Source: Flavobacterium aquidurense (lineage in GTDB: Bacteria > Bacteroidota > Bacteroidia > Flavobacteriales > Flavobacteriaceae). Taken from it: a DNA stretch of 64,000 nt. Shown here one piece after another: positions 7,784-19,844 of the stretch. The notes under the pieces were generated by a model. The model was not told the DNA's origin. It saw nothing but the letters and a program-made list of their open reading frames with translations, and made no database searches. The stretch lies in assembly GCF_001404985.1 (NCBI RefSeq), contig NZ_JRLF01000012.1, forward strand, positions 620,001-684,000, in the 5' to 3' direction. Numbering within the stretch: the first letter of the stretch is position 1; every line of letters starts with the position of its first letter. A program made the translations under genes and the position numbers.

Positions 7784-10027
7784 ATGAAGAATTTTACCCT
7801 GTTGGTCTTATTTGCAATTCTGATTGCAAGTTGTAAAATAAAGACATACAAAAATAATAGTAAAGCAAATATTTTTGTTCATCATGTAGATCCTTTTATT
7901 GGCACTGGCGGACACGGACATACTTATCCCGGAGCTACAGTTCCGTTTGGGATGTTGCAGGTAAGTCCGGATAACGGTATTTCGAACTGGGACTGGTGCT
8001 CAGGATACCATTACTCAGATTCTATAGTCTCAGGATTCAGCCATTTACATCTTAGCGGAACAGGAATTGGCGATCTGGCAGACATTTTATTTATGCCCGT
8101 CAATAAAGAACTCGACTTAACAATAAAAACAACTTCACGCGATCAATTACCTTATAAATCAAAATACAGTCATGTTAACGAAAAAGCAACACCGGGCTCT
8201 TACCAGGTTTTTCTTGAAGATCCTAAAATCAATGTAGAATTAACTTCTTCACAACGTACAGCATTCCATAAATATACATTTGCCAAAAATGATAAACAAT
8301 CCGTAATCATTGATCTTGGATTTGCTATAAATTGGGATAAAGCACTAAAAACCAGTATTACAATTGAAGATAATTATACTATAAGCGGATATCGCTATAG
8401 TACAGGCTGGGCAAAAAATCAGAAAGTATTTTTTGTCGCAAAATTTTCAAAACCTATTTCACAATCTGTTTTATTGGCAAATAGACAAGTCATTGCAGGA
8501 AATAAAGCAGAAGGAGAGCATACAGCAGCACAATTATTTTTTGAAGCCAATAATACGAATGAATTATTCGCAAAAGTAGCCTTATCATCTGTTAGTGTGG
8601 CTAATGCCAAAGATAATTTAGACGGCGAAAAATCGACTTTCGATAATACAAAATCTCAGGCAGCAACTATCTGGAATACTGCTTTGAGTAAAATTGAAGT
8701 TGAAACTCCAATTGATTCATTAAAAACCATTTTCTATACCGCGATGTTCCACGCCCAAGTTGCCCCTGTAACCTATAGTGATAAAAACGGTCAGTTTAGA
8801 AAAGAGGATGATCAAATTGCTACGGCAAAAGATTATACCGCTTACTCGACCTTATCACTATGGGATACTTTTAGGGCAGAGAATCCTTTATTGACTTTAT
8901 TGGCACCAGAGAAAACATCAGACATTGTAAACTCAATGTTAGCTTATTACGAAACCAAAAAAATATTACCGGTCTGGACACTTTACGCCAATGAAACCAA
9001 TACCATGACTGGATATCATTCGATTCCTGTAATTGTCGATGCTTACTTAAAAGGGATTAAAGGTTTTGATGCAGAGAAAGCATATCAAGCCATGAAAACG
9101 ACTATGATGCAGGACGAACGCGGATTGAATTTCTATAAAAAATACGGATATATTCCTTATAATCTATTAGATGAGTCCGTTACAATTACGCTTGAATATG
9201 CCTATGACGATTGGTGTGTGGCACAAATGGCAAAAGCATTGGGCAAAACTGACGATTATCAATTTTTCTTAAATCGTTCTAAAGCCTATCAGCATTTGTT
9301 TGATCCAAAGACAGGATTCATGAGAGGAAAATCTGATGATGGAAAATCATGGAACGAACCTTTTGATCCCAAACATTCGAACCACAGAGAACATACAGAT
9401 TATACCGAAGGAAATGCATGGCAGCACAGTTGGTTTGTACCTCAAAATGTAGATGATTTTATTTCATTACACGGAAGCAATGAAATCTTCGTAAAACGTT
9501 TAGAGCAGTTATTTACCGAGAGTTCTGAAATTACAGGAAACAATGTTTCAGCAGATATCTCCGGATTAATTGGTCAGTATGCACACGGGAATGAGCCAAG
9601 TCATCATATTGCATACATGTTTAATCATGCCAGCCAGCCTTGGAGAACGCAATACTGGGTACGTCATATTCTGGATACGCAATACAATACAACACCAAAC
9701 GGATTAAGCGGAAACGAAGATTGCGGGCAAATGTCGGCTTGGTATGTTTTCAGTTCAATGGGATTATATCCTATGAATCCGGCTTCTGGAGAATACGAAA
9801 TTGGAAGTCCGATTTTCGAAAAAGCAAAAATCAATCTCGAAGGAGGAAAATCATTTGTAATTGAAGCAGAAAACGTTTCGGATAAAAACTTTTATATCCA
9901 GTCAGCAACCTTAAACGGAGTTGCTTTTGATAAAACAGTAATCACACACAAACAAATACTACAAGGCGGAACTTTACATTTTGTAATGGGCGCTGAACCA
10001 AATAAAAACTGGGGATTAAAAAAATAA
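7784..10027 (+). CDS. GH92 alpha-mannosidase lipoprotein
   Basis: Calcium-dependent inverting exo-alpha-mannosidase of family GH92, 747 residues. The ATG at 7784 is preferred over an upstream in-frame TTG at 7775, because it gives a standard lipoprotein signal with lipobox IASC (Cys17). The N-terminal domain opens with DPFIGTGGHGHTYPGA, a GH92 hallmark. The catalytic domain has EGNAWQHSWF, HGNEPSHHIAYMFN and SGNEDCGQMSAW. GH92 enzymes trim alpha-1,2/1,3/1,6-mannose from N-glycans. The motifs differ from the second GH92 at 23859, so different linkages are likely. It is followed after 37 bp by the symporter gene and is divergent from the sensor kinase. The lipobox suggests a membrane-anchored enzyme, periplasmic or surface. 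Confidence 0.93.
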   Translation: MKNFTLLVLFAILIASCKIKTYKNNSKANIFVHHVDPFIGTGGHGHTYPGATVPFGMLQVSPDNGISNWDWCSGYHYSDSIVSGFSHLHLSGTGIGDLADILFMPVNKELDLTIKTTSRDQLPYKSKYSHVNEKATPGSYQVFLEDPKINVELTSSQRTAFHKYTFAKNDKQSVIIDLGFAINWDKALKTSITIEDNYTISGYRYSTGWAKNQKVFFVAKFSKPISQSVLLANRQVIAGNKAEGEHTAAQLFFEANNTNELFAKVALSSVSVANAKDNLDGEKSTFDNTKSQAATIWNTALSKIEVETPIDSLKTIFYTAMFHAQVAPVTYSDKNGQFRKEDDQIATAKDYTAYSTLSLWDTFRAENPLLTLLAPEKTSDIVNSMLAYYETKKILPVWTLYANETNTMTGYHSIPVIVDAYLKGIKGFDAEKAYQAMKTTMMQDERGLNFYKKYGYIPYNLLDESVTITLEYAYDDWCVAQMAKALGKTDDYQFFLNRSKAYQHLFDPKTGFMRGKSDDGKSWNEPFDPKHSNHREHTDYTEGNAWQHSWFVPQNVDDFISLHGSNEIFVKRLEQLFTESSEITGNNVSADISGLIGQYAHGNEPSHHIAYMFNHASQPWRTQYWVRHILDTQYNTTPNGLSGNEDCGQMSAWYVFSSMGLYPMNPASGEYEIGSPIFEKAKINLEGGKSFVIEAENVSDKNFYIQSATLNGVAFDKTVITHKQILQGGTLHFVMGAEPNKNWGLKK

Positions 10028-10064
10028 CTAACACAATAACTAACCAATAAATAAACAAAAATTA

Positions 10065-11942
10065 ATGGATATAATTGACGTATCAATCATCGTAGCTTAT
10101 ATTCTACTATCAGTAGGAATAGGAATTTGGATTTCAAGAAAAGCATCAAAAGGGTTAGATGATTATTTCCTGGGCGGAAAAACAATCAAATGGTATTTTC
10201 TAGGTTTGAGCAACGGATCAGGAATGTTTGATGTTTCAGGAACTTCCTGGATGATTGGAGTATTGTTTTTATACGGAGTAAAAAGTTTTATGTTTATGTG
10301 GCTTTGGCCAATATGGAATCAGATTTTTGTAATGATGTTCCTGGCAGTCTGGATCAGAAGATCAAAAGTAATGACAGGTTCTGAATGGATTTTGACCCGT
10401 TTTGGTAGTGACAGAGCCGGAAAAGCATCTCATATTATTGTAGCCATTTTTGCCATTATCTCTACGATTGGTTTTATTGCTTACTTTTTTGAAGGAATCG
10501 GGAAATTTGTAACCATCATTCTTCCATGGGATTTAACGCTTCATTATGGCGATTTAATTTTACTGACATCTGAGCGTTCTTATGCTTTGATTATTATATT
10601 ATTAACTACAATTTATACGGTAAAAGGCGGAATGTTTTCTGTCGTGGCAACAGAGGTTGTGCAATATTTAATCATGATTATTGCCGGTGTTCTAATTGCC
10701 GGATATGCTTTTATCAATTATACAGATCTTCAGATTAATTCGGTTATTACCGAAGAATGGAAAAATGTCTTTTTCGGTTGGCAATTTGAAACCCAATGGA
10801 GTGATAAATTTCAAACCTTTAATAATTTAATAGATTCAGAAGGATATAAAATGTTTGGTGCTTTTATCGGGATGACATTGTTCAAAGGTTTTTTTGCCAG
10901 TATTGCGGGCCCAACACCAAGTTATGATTTACAAAGAATTCTTTCTACAAAATCTGTAAAAGAGGCTGCTTATATGAGTGGTTTTACCAACTTGATTTTG
11001 TTTATTCCAAGATATTTATTAATTACCGGAATCGTGGTAATTGCCTTGGTAAACTTAGCGCCGGAGTTAAACGCCAATGCAGGTTTAACCGGAGCCGATT
11101 TAGAATTATTAATGCCAAAAGTGGTTAATTTATATATTCCGGTAGGAATAAAAGGAATTTTATTAGCCGGTTTATTAGCCGCTTTTATGTCCGGATTCTC
11201 TGCTTTTGTAAACGCAGGACCGGCTTATATTGTAAATGATATTTATAAAAAATACTTTAAACCCGTTGCAACAAATCAGCATTATATAAAAGTGAGCCAG
11301 ATTTCTTCTTTCCTGGTTGTGGGTCTGGGCGTATTTATGGGATTTTTTGCAGACTCAATTAATTCCTTAACCTTATGGATTACCAGCGCTTTATACGGAG
11401 GTTATGTGGCAGCAAATTTCTTAAAATGGATTTGGTGGCGTTTTAACGGCTGGGGTTATTTCTGGGGAATGTTCGCCGGATTAATTGTAGCGTCTTTACA
11501 ATTTGCTTTAGGTCAGGCGAAAGGCAGCTTATCCGAAGGATCACTTTTATATGACTTGGCACAAGTTCAGGCCATTTATCTTTTTCCTATAATATTTGGA
11601 TTCTCCATTTTAGGTTGTCTATTGGGAACTTTCTTAAGCAAACCAACAGATATCGAAGTTCTTAAGTCTTTTTATACCAATGTAAGACCTTGGGGATGGT
11701 GGAATCCGGTGTATAAAACATTGAAAATCGAAGATCAGGCTTTCGAAAAAAATAATGACTTCTGGAAAGATATGCTCAATTGCGTTATCGGGATTGTGTG
11801 GCAGTCCAGTATGATTTTATTACCGATATTTTTTATCATCAGAGATTATCCAAAAGCGATAACAGCATTAATTGTATTTTTAGTGACTACAACAATATTG
11901 AAGTTTACCTGGTTAGATAAAGTTCGAAAAATAGAAGATTAA
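10065..11942 (+). CDS. Sodium:solute symporter (SSS/SLC5 family)
   Basis: Inner-membrane sodium-coupled transporter, 625 residues with about 14 hydrophobic segments. The N-terminus (VGIGIWISRKASKGLDDYFL) and AGLLAAFMSGFSAFVNAGPAYIVNDIY fit the SSS family. It is 37 bp downstream of the GH92 mannosidase and precedes GH130. This suggests it imports mannose or a mannosyl-GlcNAc product for cytoplasmic phosphorolysis. The substrate is inferred from neighbours; the family also moves glucose, sialic acid and other solutes. It ends in an A/T-rich tandem repeat without a clear terminator. Confidence 0.9.
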   Translation: MDIIDVSIIVAYILLSVGIGIWISRKASKGLDDYFLGGKTIKWYFLGLSNGSGMFDVSGTSWMIGVLFLYGVKSFMFMWLWPIWNQIFVMMFLAVWIRRSKVMTGSEWILTRFGSDRAGKASHIIVAIFAIISTIGFIAYFFEGIGKFVTIILPWDLTLHYGDLILLTSERSYALIIILLTTIYTVKGGMFSVVATEVVQYLIMIIAGVLIAGYAFINYTDLQINSVITEEWKNVFFGWQFETQWSDKFQTFNNLIDSEGYKMFGAFIGMTLFKGFFASIAGPTPSYDLQRILSTKSVKEAAYMSGFTNLILFIPRYLLITGIVVIALVNLAPELNANAGLTGADLELLMPKVVNLYIPVGIKGILLAGLLAAFMSGFSAFVNAGPAYIVNDIYKKYFKPVATNQHYIKVSQISSFLVVGLGVFMGFFADSINSLTLWITSALYGGYVAANFLKWIWWRFNGWGYFWGMFAGLIVASLQFALGQAKGSLSEGSLLYDLAQVQAIYLFPIIFGFSILGCLLGTFLSKPTDIEVLKSFYTNVRPWGWWNPVYKTLKIEDQAFEKNNDFWKDMLNCVIGIVWQSSMILLPIFFIIRDYPKAITALIVFLVTTTILKFTWLDKVRKIED

Positions 11943-11944
11943 TT

Positions 11945-11992
11945 AGACAATTAGATAATTAGATAATTAGATAATTAGTCAATTAGACAATT
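11945..11992. repeat. Octamer tandem repeat (6 units)
   Basis: Six consecutive 8-mers of the form AGAYAATT: AGACAATT, three AGATAATT, AGTCAATT, AGACAATT. They start three bases after the symporter stop codon. The function is unknown; copy number could vary by slippage. Confidence 0.85.
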
Positions 11993-12020
11993 ATAATAAC
12001 TAGAAGCTTAATACATTCAG

Positions 12021-12124
12021 TTTGTCATTTCGAGGAACGAGAAATCACACACGAAACTCGACAAAGAATTGCTAGTTAGATTACGGAATTGCTAGTGCGA
12101 TTTCTCCTTCGTCGAAATGACAAA
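12021..12124. repeat. Full copy of dispersed inverted-repeat (MITE-like) element
   Basis: About 104 bp bounded by TTTGTCATTTCGA and TCGAAATGACAAA. The terminal arms match over about 26 bases with a few mismatches, and the core holds two copies of AATTGCTAGT. It lies between the symporter and GH130. Related copies are at 22211 (full) and at 5662, 15310 and 16621 (partial). No coding capacity. Confidence 0.8.
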
Positions 12125-12167
12125 AACAGAGAGACAAAAAAACAAACTATAATAAAAACAAAACAAA

Positions 12168-13133
12168 ATGAGCGTAATTCCTTGGCAAGACAGACCCGAA
12201 AACAGCAATGACGTAATGTGGAGATATTCTGAAAATCCTATTATCGAGAGATATGCAATTCCTTCATCAAACAGTATTTTTAATAGTGCAGTTGTTCCTT
12301 TTGAAGACGGATTTGCAGGTGTTTTCAGATGTGATAACAAAGCGGTACAAATGAATATTTTTGCCGGTTTCAGTAAAAACGGAATCGATTGGGACATTAA
12401 TCATGAACCAATTGTAATGCAATCCGGTAATACAGAAATGATCGAATCAGCTTATAAATATGATCCGCGTGTTGTTTTTATCGAAGATCGTTACTGGATT
12501 ACGTGGTGTAACGGTTACAACGGACCCACAATTGGTATTGGATATACATTTGATTTTAAAGAGTTTTTTCAATGTGAAAATGCCTTTTTGCCTTTCAACA
12601 GAAATGGTGTTTTGTTTCCGCAAAAAATAAACGGAAAATATGCCATGTTAAGCCGTCCGAGTGATAATGGGCATACACCATTTGGAGACATCTGGATCAG
12701 TTACAGCCCGGATATGAAATATTGGGGAGAACACCGTTTAGTGATGAAACCATCTCCTTTTGAGCAAAGTGCATGGCAATGTACCAAAGTTGGAGCAGGA
12801 CCAATTCCTATTTTAACAGATGAAGGCTGGTTAATGATTTATCACGGAGTAATCAATACTTGTAATGGTTTCCGTTACGCAATGGGATCAGCACTTTTAG
12901 ACGTCGATTCACCGGATCAGGTAAAATACAGAACACAACCGTACTTATTAGGACCGGCAGAAATTTATGAAACAGTAGGAGACGTAGCAAACGTAGTTTT
13001 TCCTTGTGCTGCCTTGCATGACATCGAACAAGATAAATTAGCCGTTTATTATGGTGCAGCAGATACAGTGGTAGCACTGGCATTTGGTAAATTAAGCGAA
13101 GTGATTCAGTTTACAAAAGATAATAGTTTATAA
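12168..13133 (+). CDS. GH130 beta-mannoside phosphorylase (mannosyl-GlcNAc type)
   Basis: Phosphorylase of family GH130, 321 residues, with no signal peptide and therefore cytoplasmic. Family members cleave beta-1,4-mannosides with phosphate to give mannose-1-phosphate. Those in N-glycan loci act on Man-beta-1,4-GlcNAc. Visible features are the five-blade propeller repeats, [11 protein letters not shown] with the candidate general acid Asp99, and [23 protein letters not shown]. It opens a tight cluster with the CBM9-like gene (8 bp gap) and the GHL10-like gene (6 bp gap). With the symporter upstream it suggests import then phosphorolysis of the N-glycan core disaccharide. Exact specificity (GlcNAc, chitobiose or mannose acceptor) cannot be read from sequence. 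Confidence 0.9.
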   Translation: MSVIPWQDRPENSNDVMWRYSENPIIERYAIPSSNSIFNSAVVPFEDGFAGVFRCDNKAVQMNIFAGFSKNGIDWDINHEPIVMQSGNTEMIESAYKYDPRVVFIEDRYWITWCNGYNGPTIGIGYTFDFKEFFQCENAFLPFNRNGVLFPQKINGKYAMLSRPSDNGHTPFGDIWISYSPDMKYWGEHRLVMKPSPFEQSAWQCTKVGAGPIPILTDEGWLMIYHGVINTCNGFRYAMGSALLDVDSPDQVKYRTQPYLLGPAEIYETVGDVANVVFPCAALHDIEQDKLAVYYGAADTVVALAFGKLSEVIQFTKDNSL

Positions 13134-13141
13134 AAAAAAGC

Positions 13142-14209
13142 ATGCATTTAAAAATTCAATGGTTAACTGTAGTTTTAGGTTTTCTTTCGGTTGTGGGATA
13201 TTCACAATCGAAGAAAACCATTATACCTAAAACCTACGTTGCCGCAAAAACTACAAGTCCTATTGTAATCGACGGAGATGAAAATGATGCTTCGTGGAAT
13301 AAAACAGAATGGACTGATCTTTTTGAAGATATAGAAAATAATATAAAACCAAAATATGCAACAAAAGTTAAAATGCTCTGGGATGAAACCAATTTTTATA
13401 TTTTAGCAAAAATTGACGAACCGCATGTTTGGGCAAATTTAAAACAACGCGATACCATTATTTTTTACAACAACGATTTTGAAGTTTTTATAGATCCTGA
13501 CAGCGACACTTTTAACTATTATGAATTAGAAATAAATGCCTTAAATACAGCCTGGGATCTGTTTTTATCAAAACCTTACAGAGAAAATGATAATGTTGTT
13601 TTAAATGACTGGAATATTCCAGGACTGAAATCAGCGGTAAAAATTAACGGAACGCTAAATAACCCCAACGATATCGATCAGGGTTGGGTACTGGAAATGG
13701 CGATTCCCTGGGCATCTTATAAAACATCTTATTTTGACAAAAATGTTCCTGCAGATAAGTTTTGGAGAGTCAATTTTTCGAGGGTAAACTGGCAGCATGA
13801 CATTACAAACGGAAATTATGAACGCAAAAAAGGGGCTGACGGAAAATTTTTGCCGGAGTATAATTGGGTTTGGTCGCCAATGGGCGTCATCAACATGCAT
13901 GAACCGGAAAAATGGGGGTATGTTTATTTTTCTTCTAAAGAATCAAAAGACACCTTTACCATTCCGCAGGACGAAAAAATAAAATGGGAACTCTATAATC
14001 TGTACAGATTTCAAAAAGAATATCATGAGAAAAATAAAGTCTGGGCAAAATCAGTAACAGATCTTACCAAAGAAACCATCAGCGTTGCCGGAAAGATTTT
14101 AAAACCAATACTAGAAAATCACGCTTCGGGATATAACATCTCCGTTAAAAGTCCATTTTCTAATCAAACCTTTATTATTAGGCAAGATGGCAAAATAATA
14201 CAAAAATAA
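13142..14209 (+). CDS. CBM9-like carbohydrate-binding exported protein
   Basis: Exported protein of 355 residues with a signal peptide ending VGYSQ (about residue 22). Residues about 30-230 resemble the family 9 carbohydrate-binding fold found in Bacteroidota proteins: SPIVIDGDENDASW, VKMLWDETNFYILAKIDEPHVWANL, DNDFEVFIDPDSD-type sequence and WVLEMAIPWASY. The C-terminal part (about 230-355) has no recognised catalytic motif. It lies between GH130 and the GHL10-like gene with gaps of 8 and 6 bp, so the three are almost certainly one transcript. It may hold glycan or glycopeptide for the neighbouring enzymes. The function is inferred from fold similarity only. Confidence 0.8.
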   Translation: MHLKIQWLTVVLGFLSVVGYSQSKKTIIPKTYVAAKTTSPIVIDGDENDASWNKTEWTDLFEDIENNIKPKYATKVKMLWDETNFYILAKIDEPHVWANLKQRDTIIFYNNDFEVFIDPDSDTFNYYELEINALNTAWDLFLSKPYRENDNVVLNDWNIPGLKSAVKINGTLNNPNDIDQGWVLEMAIPWASYKTSYFDKNVPADKFWRVNFSRVNWQHDITNGNYERKKGADGKFLPEYNWVWSPMGVINMHEPEKWGYVYFSSKESKDTFTIPQDEKIKWELYNLYRFQKEYHEKNKVWAKSVTDLTKETISVAGKILKPILENHASGYNISVKSPFSNQTFIIRQDGKIIQK

Positions 14210-14215
14210 ACCACT

Positions 14216-15295
14216 ATGAAACTACCAAAACTATTACTTTTTTTATTCGCACTTACTATTTTTTCGTGCGCTAAAAAAGAAGAACAAACCAATTTTAAAT
14301 TTGGAGTCTGGACAACGGCAGATCCTAAAAAATCCGACGCAGAATATTCAAAAGAATTTAAAAAATATAAAGAAGGCGGAATCGATGAGGTATTAATAAA
14401 TACTAAAACAGATCCGGAACTTTTAAAAAAATTAGTACCGCTTGCGACAAAAGAAGGATTAAAAGTTCATGCCTGGATCATGGCCATGAACAGACCGGAT
14501 GATGCTGTTGCATTAAAACACCCGGAATGGTATCAGGTAAGCAAAGAAGGAAAATCCTGTTTTGATAATCGCCCTTATGTAGATTATTATCAATGGTTAT
14601 GTCCAACCAGAAAAGAATCCAGAGAACACGTTTTAAATTTGGTTGAAGAACTGGCAAAAGTAGAAGGAGTCGAAAGTGTACACTTAGATTATATTCGTTT
14701 TCCGGACATCTTTTTACCAATAAGCTTATTGCCAAAATACAATTTGGTTCAGGACACAGAATTACCTCAATTCGATTTTTGCTATTGTGATGAATGTGTG
14801 AAAGCATTTGAGAAAATCCACCATAAAAACCCAAAAACAAGTCACAATACTTCAATCGATATGGAGTGGAAAAACTTTAGGTTGAATGCTATAAAAGCTG
14901 TTGTTGATGATGCTTACAAAATTGCACACAAACATAACAAACAATTAACGGCAGCCGTTTTTCCTTATCCTGAAATGGCAGACCATATGGTTCGCCAACG
15001 CTGGGATAAATGGAATATAGACGAAGTTTATCCAATGATTTACCACAGTTTTTATAACGAAGAAATTGACTGGGTTGGTTATGCTACAAAACAAGGTGTT
15101 GCTGATCTTGAAGATAAAAAAACGAAAATAAATACAGGAATTTATATTCCGGGATTAAAAAACGATAAAGAACTGAAAGAAGCTATTTTACTGGCCAAAG
15201 AAAATGGAGCAGTAGGTGTTTCGTTCTTCGACGGAAATGCTTTGACAGAAAGTAATTTGAAAACAATCAGAGAAACAAAAGCAAGTTTAAAATAA
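14216..15295 (+). CDS. Putative GHL10-like glycoside hydrolase lipoprotein
   Basis: Lipoprotein of 359 residues (lipobox TIFSC, Cys18) with a predicted TIM-barrel fold related to GHL10/DUF4015-type glycosidase-like proteins. Landmarks are FGVWTTADP at the start, LKVHAWIMAMNRP, VESVHLDYIRFPD with a candidate acidic pair around the LDYIRFPD strand, FCYCDECVKAFEKI, VDEVYPMIYHSF and KINTGIYIPG. The conserved barrel acids are kept, so it looks active, but no reaction is established for this group. It is third in the GH130 cluster. The context suggests an unassigned step in N-glycan or glycopeptide breakdown, for instance an endo-activity otherwise missing from the locus. That is speculation. Confidence 0.75.
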   Translation: MKLPKLLLFLFALTIFSCAKKEEQTNFKFGVWTTADPKKSDAEYSKEFKKYKEGGIDEVLINTKTDPELLKKLVPLATKEGLKVHAWIMAMNRPDDAVALKHPEWYQVSKEGKSCFDNRPYVDYYQWLCPTRKESREHVLNLVEELAKVEGVESVHLDYIRFPDIFLPISLLPKYNLVQDTELPQFDFCYCDECVKAFEKIHHKNPKTSHNTSIDMEWKNFRLNAIKAVVDDAYKIAHKHNKQLTAAVFPYPEMADHMVRQRWDKWNIDEVYPMIYHSFYNEEIDWVGYATKQGVADLEDKKTKINTGIYIPGLKNDKELKEAILLAKENGAVGVSFFDGNALTESNLKTIRETKASLK

Positions 15296-15309
15296 AAGTA
15301 TACCCAAGA

Positions 15310-15345
15310 GTTTGTCATCCTGAGCAACGAAGGAGGACAAAACTG
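15310..15345. repeat. Fragment of dispersed repeat
   Basis: TTTGTCATCCTGAGCAACGA resembles the left arm of the elements at 12021 and 22211 but stops after about 35 bp. It lies between the GHL10-like gene and the glycosylasparaginase gene. Confidence 0.5.
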
Positions 15346-15433
15346 AGATAATTAAGTTTTAACACATAGAAACATAGTTTTAAATGTGTAAAAAAGAATA
15401 AAAAACATCAGATTCCATTTAAAAGTAAACACC

Positions 15434-16462
15434 ATGTCAAACAGAAGAAATTTTATCAAAAAAGCAACTTTAGGCACATTAGCAGTAAGTGCTGTTATGG
15501 GTTTAAGCGGATTTGCTAAAAATCAGGAAGATGAAAAAGAAGGCACATTAGAATTTGATTCAAAAAAAACAAAAAAGCCTGTTATTATTTCAACATGGAA
15601 TCATGGTTTGCCTGCAAATCAGGAAAGCTGGAAGCAATTGAAAGCCGGTAAACCAGCTTTGGATGCTATCGAAGCCGGGATGAAAATTCCCGAAGCAGAT
15701 CCTAATGTTCGCAGTGTGGGTTATGGCGGATATCCGGATCGTGAAGGAAAAGTGACTCTTGATGCCTGTATAATGAATCATAACAGCAATTGTGGATCAG
15801 TTTGTTTCCTGCAAGGTATTATGCATCCCATTTCAGTCGCAAAAAGAGTACTTCAAAATACGCCACACGTAATGTTAGCTGGACAAGGTGCTTTGCAATT
15901 TGCCTTGTCTGAAGGATTTAAAGAAGAAAATTTACTGACTCCGGAATCTGAAAAAGACTGGAAAAAATGGCTGGAAGATTCAAAATATAAACCGGTTATT
16001 AATATAGAAAATCACGATACCATAAGCATGCTAATGTTAGATCAAGACGGCAATCTTTCTGGAGGCTGTACTACAAGTGGAGCCGCCTGGAAAATGCACG
16101 GTCGCGTCGGTGACTCCCCAATCATCGGCGCGGGTCTTTTTCTGGACAACGAAGTAGGTGCCGCTGCTGCAACAGGTTTGGGTGAAGCCGTTATCAGAAC
16201 TGCAGGAAGCGCAATGGTAGTCGAATTAATGCGTCAGGGAAAATCGCCTTTTGATGCCTGTAAAGAAATCACGGAACGTATTTACAACAAACATAAAAAT
16301 CACAAAGACATGGAATATCTGCAAGTTGGTTTTATTGCGCTCAATAAAAACGGCGAACATGCAGGTTACAGTCTTAGATCCGGTTTTAACTACGCCGTAT
16401 CTGATGACGAAAAAGGACACCGAATGGAAGATGCAAAATTTAAAATGTCGTGGGATAAATAA
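15434..16462 (+). CDS. N4-(beta-N-acetylglucosaminyl)-L-asparaginase (glycosylasparaginase)
   Basis: N-terminal-nucleophile hydrolase that cuts the GlcNAc-Asn bond, the last step in N-glycoprotein breakdown. It has 342 residues. The precursor should self-cleave before Thr196 in NHDTISML, the same HDT site as the F. meningosepticum enzyme, giving alpha and beta chains. GGCTTSGAAWKMHGRVGDSP after it carries the substrate-binding region. The N-terminus SNRRNFIKKA followed by a hydrophobic stretch is a twin-arginine signal, so it is probably exported folded to the periplasm. The family requires a free Asn alpha-amino group and usually tolerates no core fucose, which fits the fucosidases and peptidases nearby. 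It is separated from its neighbours by 138 and 237 bp of repeat-rich DNA. Confidence 0.93.
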   Translation: MSNRRNFIKKATLGTLAVSAVMGLSGFAKNQEDEKEGTLEFDSKKTKKPVIISTWNHGLPANQESWKQLKAGKPALDAIEAGMKIPEADPNVRSVGYGGYPDREGKVTLDACIMNHNSNCGSVCFLQGIMHPISVAKRVLQNTPHVMLAGQGALQFALSEGFKEENLLTPESEKDWKKWLEDSKYKPVINIENHDTISMLMLDQDGNLSGGCTTSGAAWKMHGRVGDSPIIGAGLFLDNEVGAAAATGLGEAVIRTAGSAMVVELMRQGKSPFDACKEITERIYNKHKNHKDMEYLQVGFIALNKNGEHAGYSLRSGFNYAVSDDEKGHRMEDAKFKMSWDK

Positions 16463-16490
16463 TTAACGTTCAAAAGCTTTGTAATTGCAA

Positions 16491-16596
16491 TGGATGGATT
16501 AAAATCCATCCCTAGAATATGTTTCGAGCTTAAGACTCTATTGTAGAGTTCCGGAGGAACGAATTATTTTGTAGCAACGGATTTTAATCTGTTGAA
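16491..16596. repeat. Cluster of four consecutive palindromes
   Basis: Within 106 bp: GGATGGATT/AATCCATCC (16492-16511), ACTCTA/TAGAGT (16535-16549), GTTCC/GGAAC (16548-16560) and CAACGGATT/AATCTGTTG (16575-16594, one G-T). Each has a loop of 2-3 bases. There is no poly-T tract, so it does not look like a terminator. It looks like a dispersed REP-like or RNA-structured element. Confidence 0.75.
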
Positions 16597-16620
16597 AAGA
16601 ATGAAGATTGAACACAATAG

Positions 16621-16652
16621 TGTGATTTCTCTCTTCGGTCGAAATGACAAAC
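16621..16652. repeat. Right half of dispersed inverted-repeat element
   Basis: TGTGATTTCTCTCTTCGG followed by TCGAAATGACAAA matches the right arm of the element at 12021. It lies 48 bp before the GH2 gene. No left arm is seen next to it. Confidence 0.6.
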
Positions 16653-16657
16653 TTTAA

Positions 16658-19840
<3,183 letters not shown>

Positions 19841-19844
19841 TATT

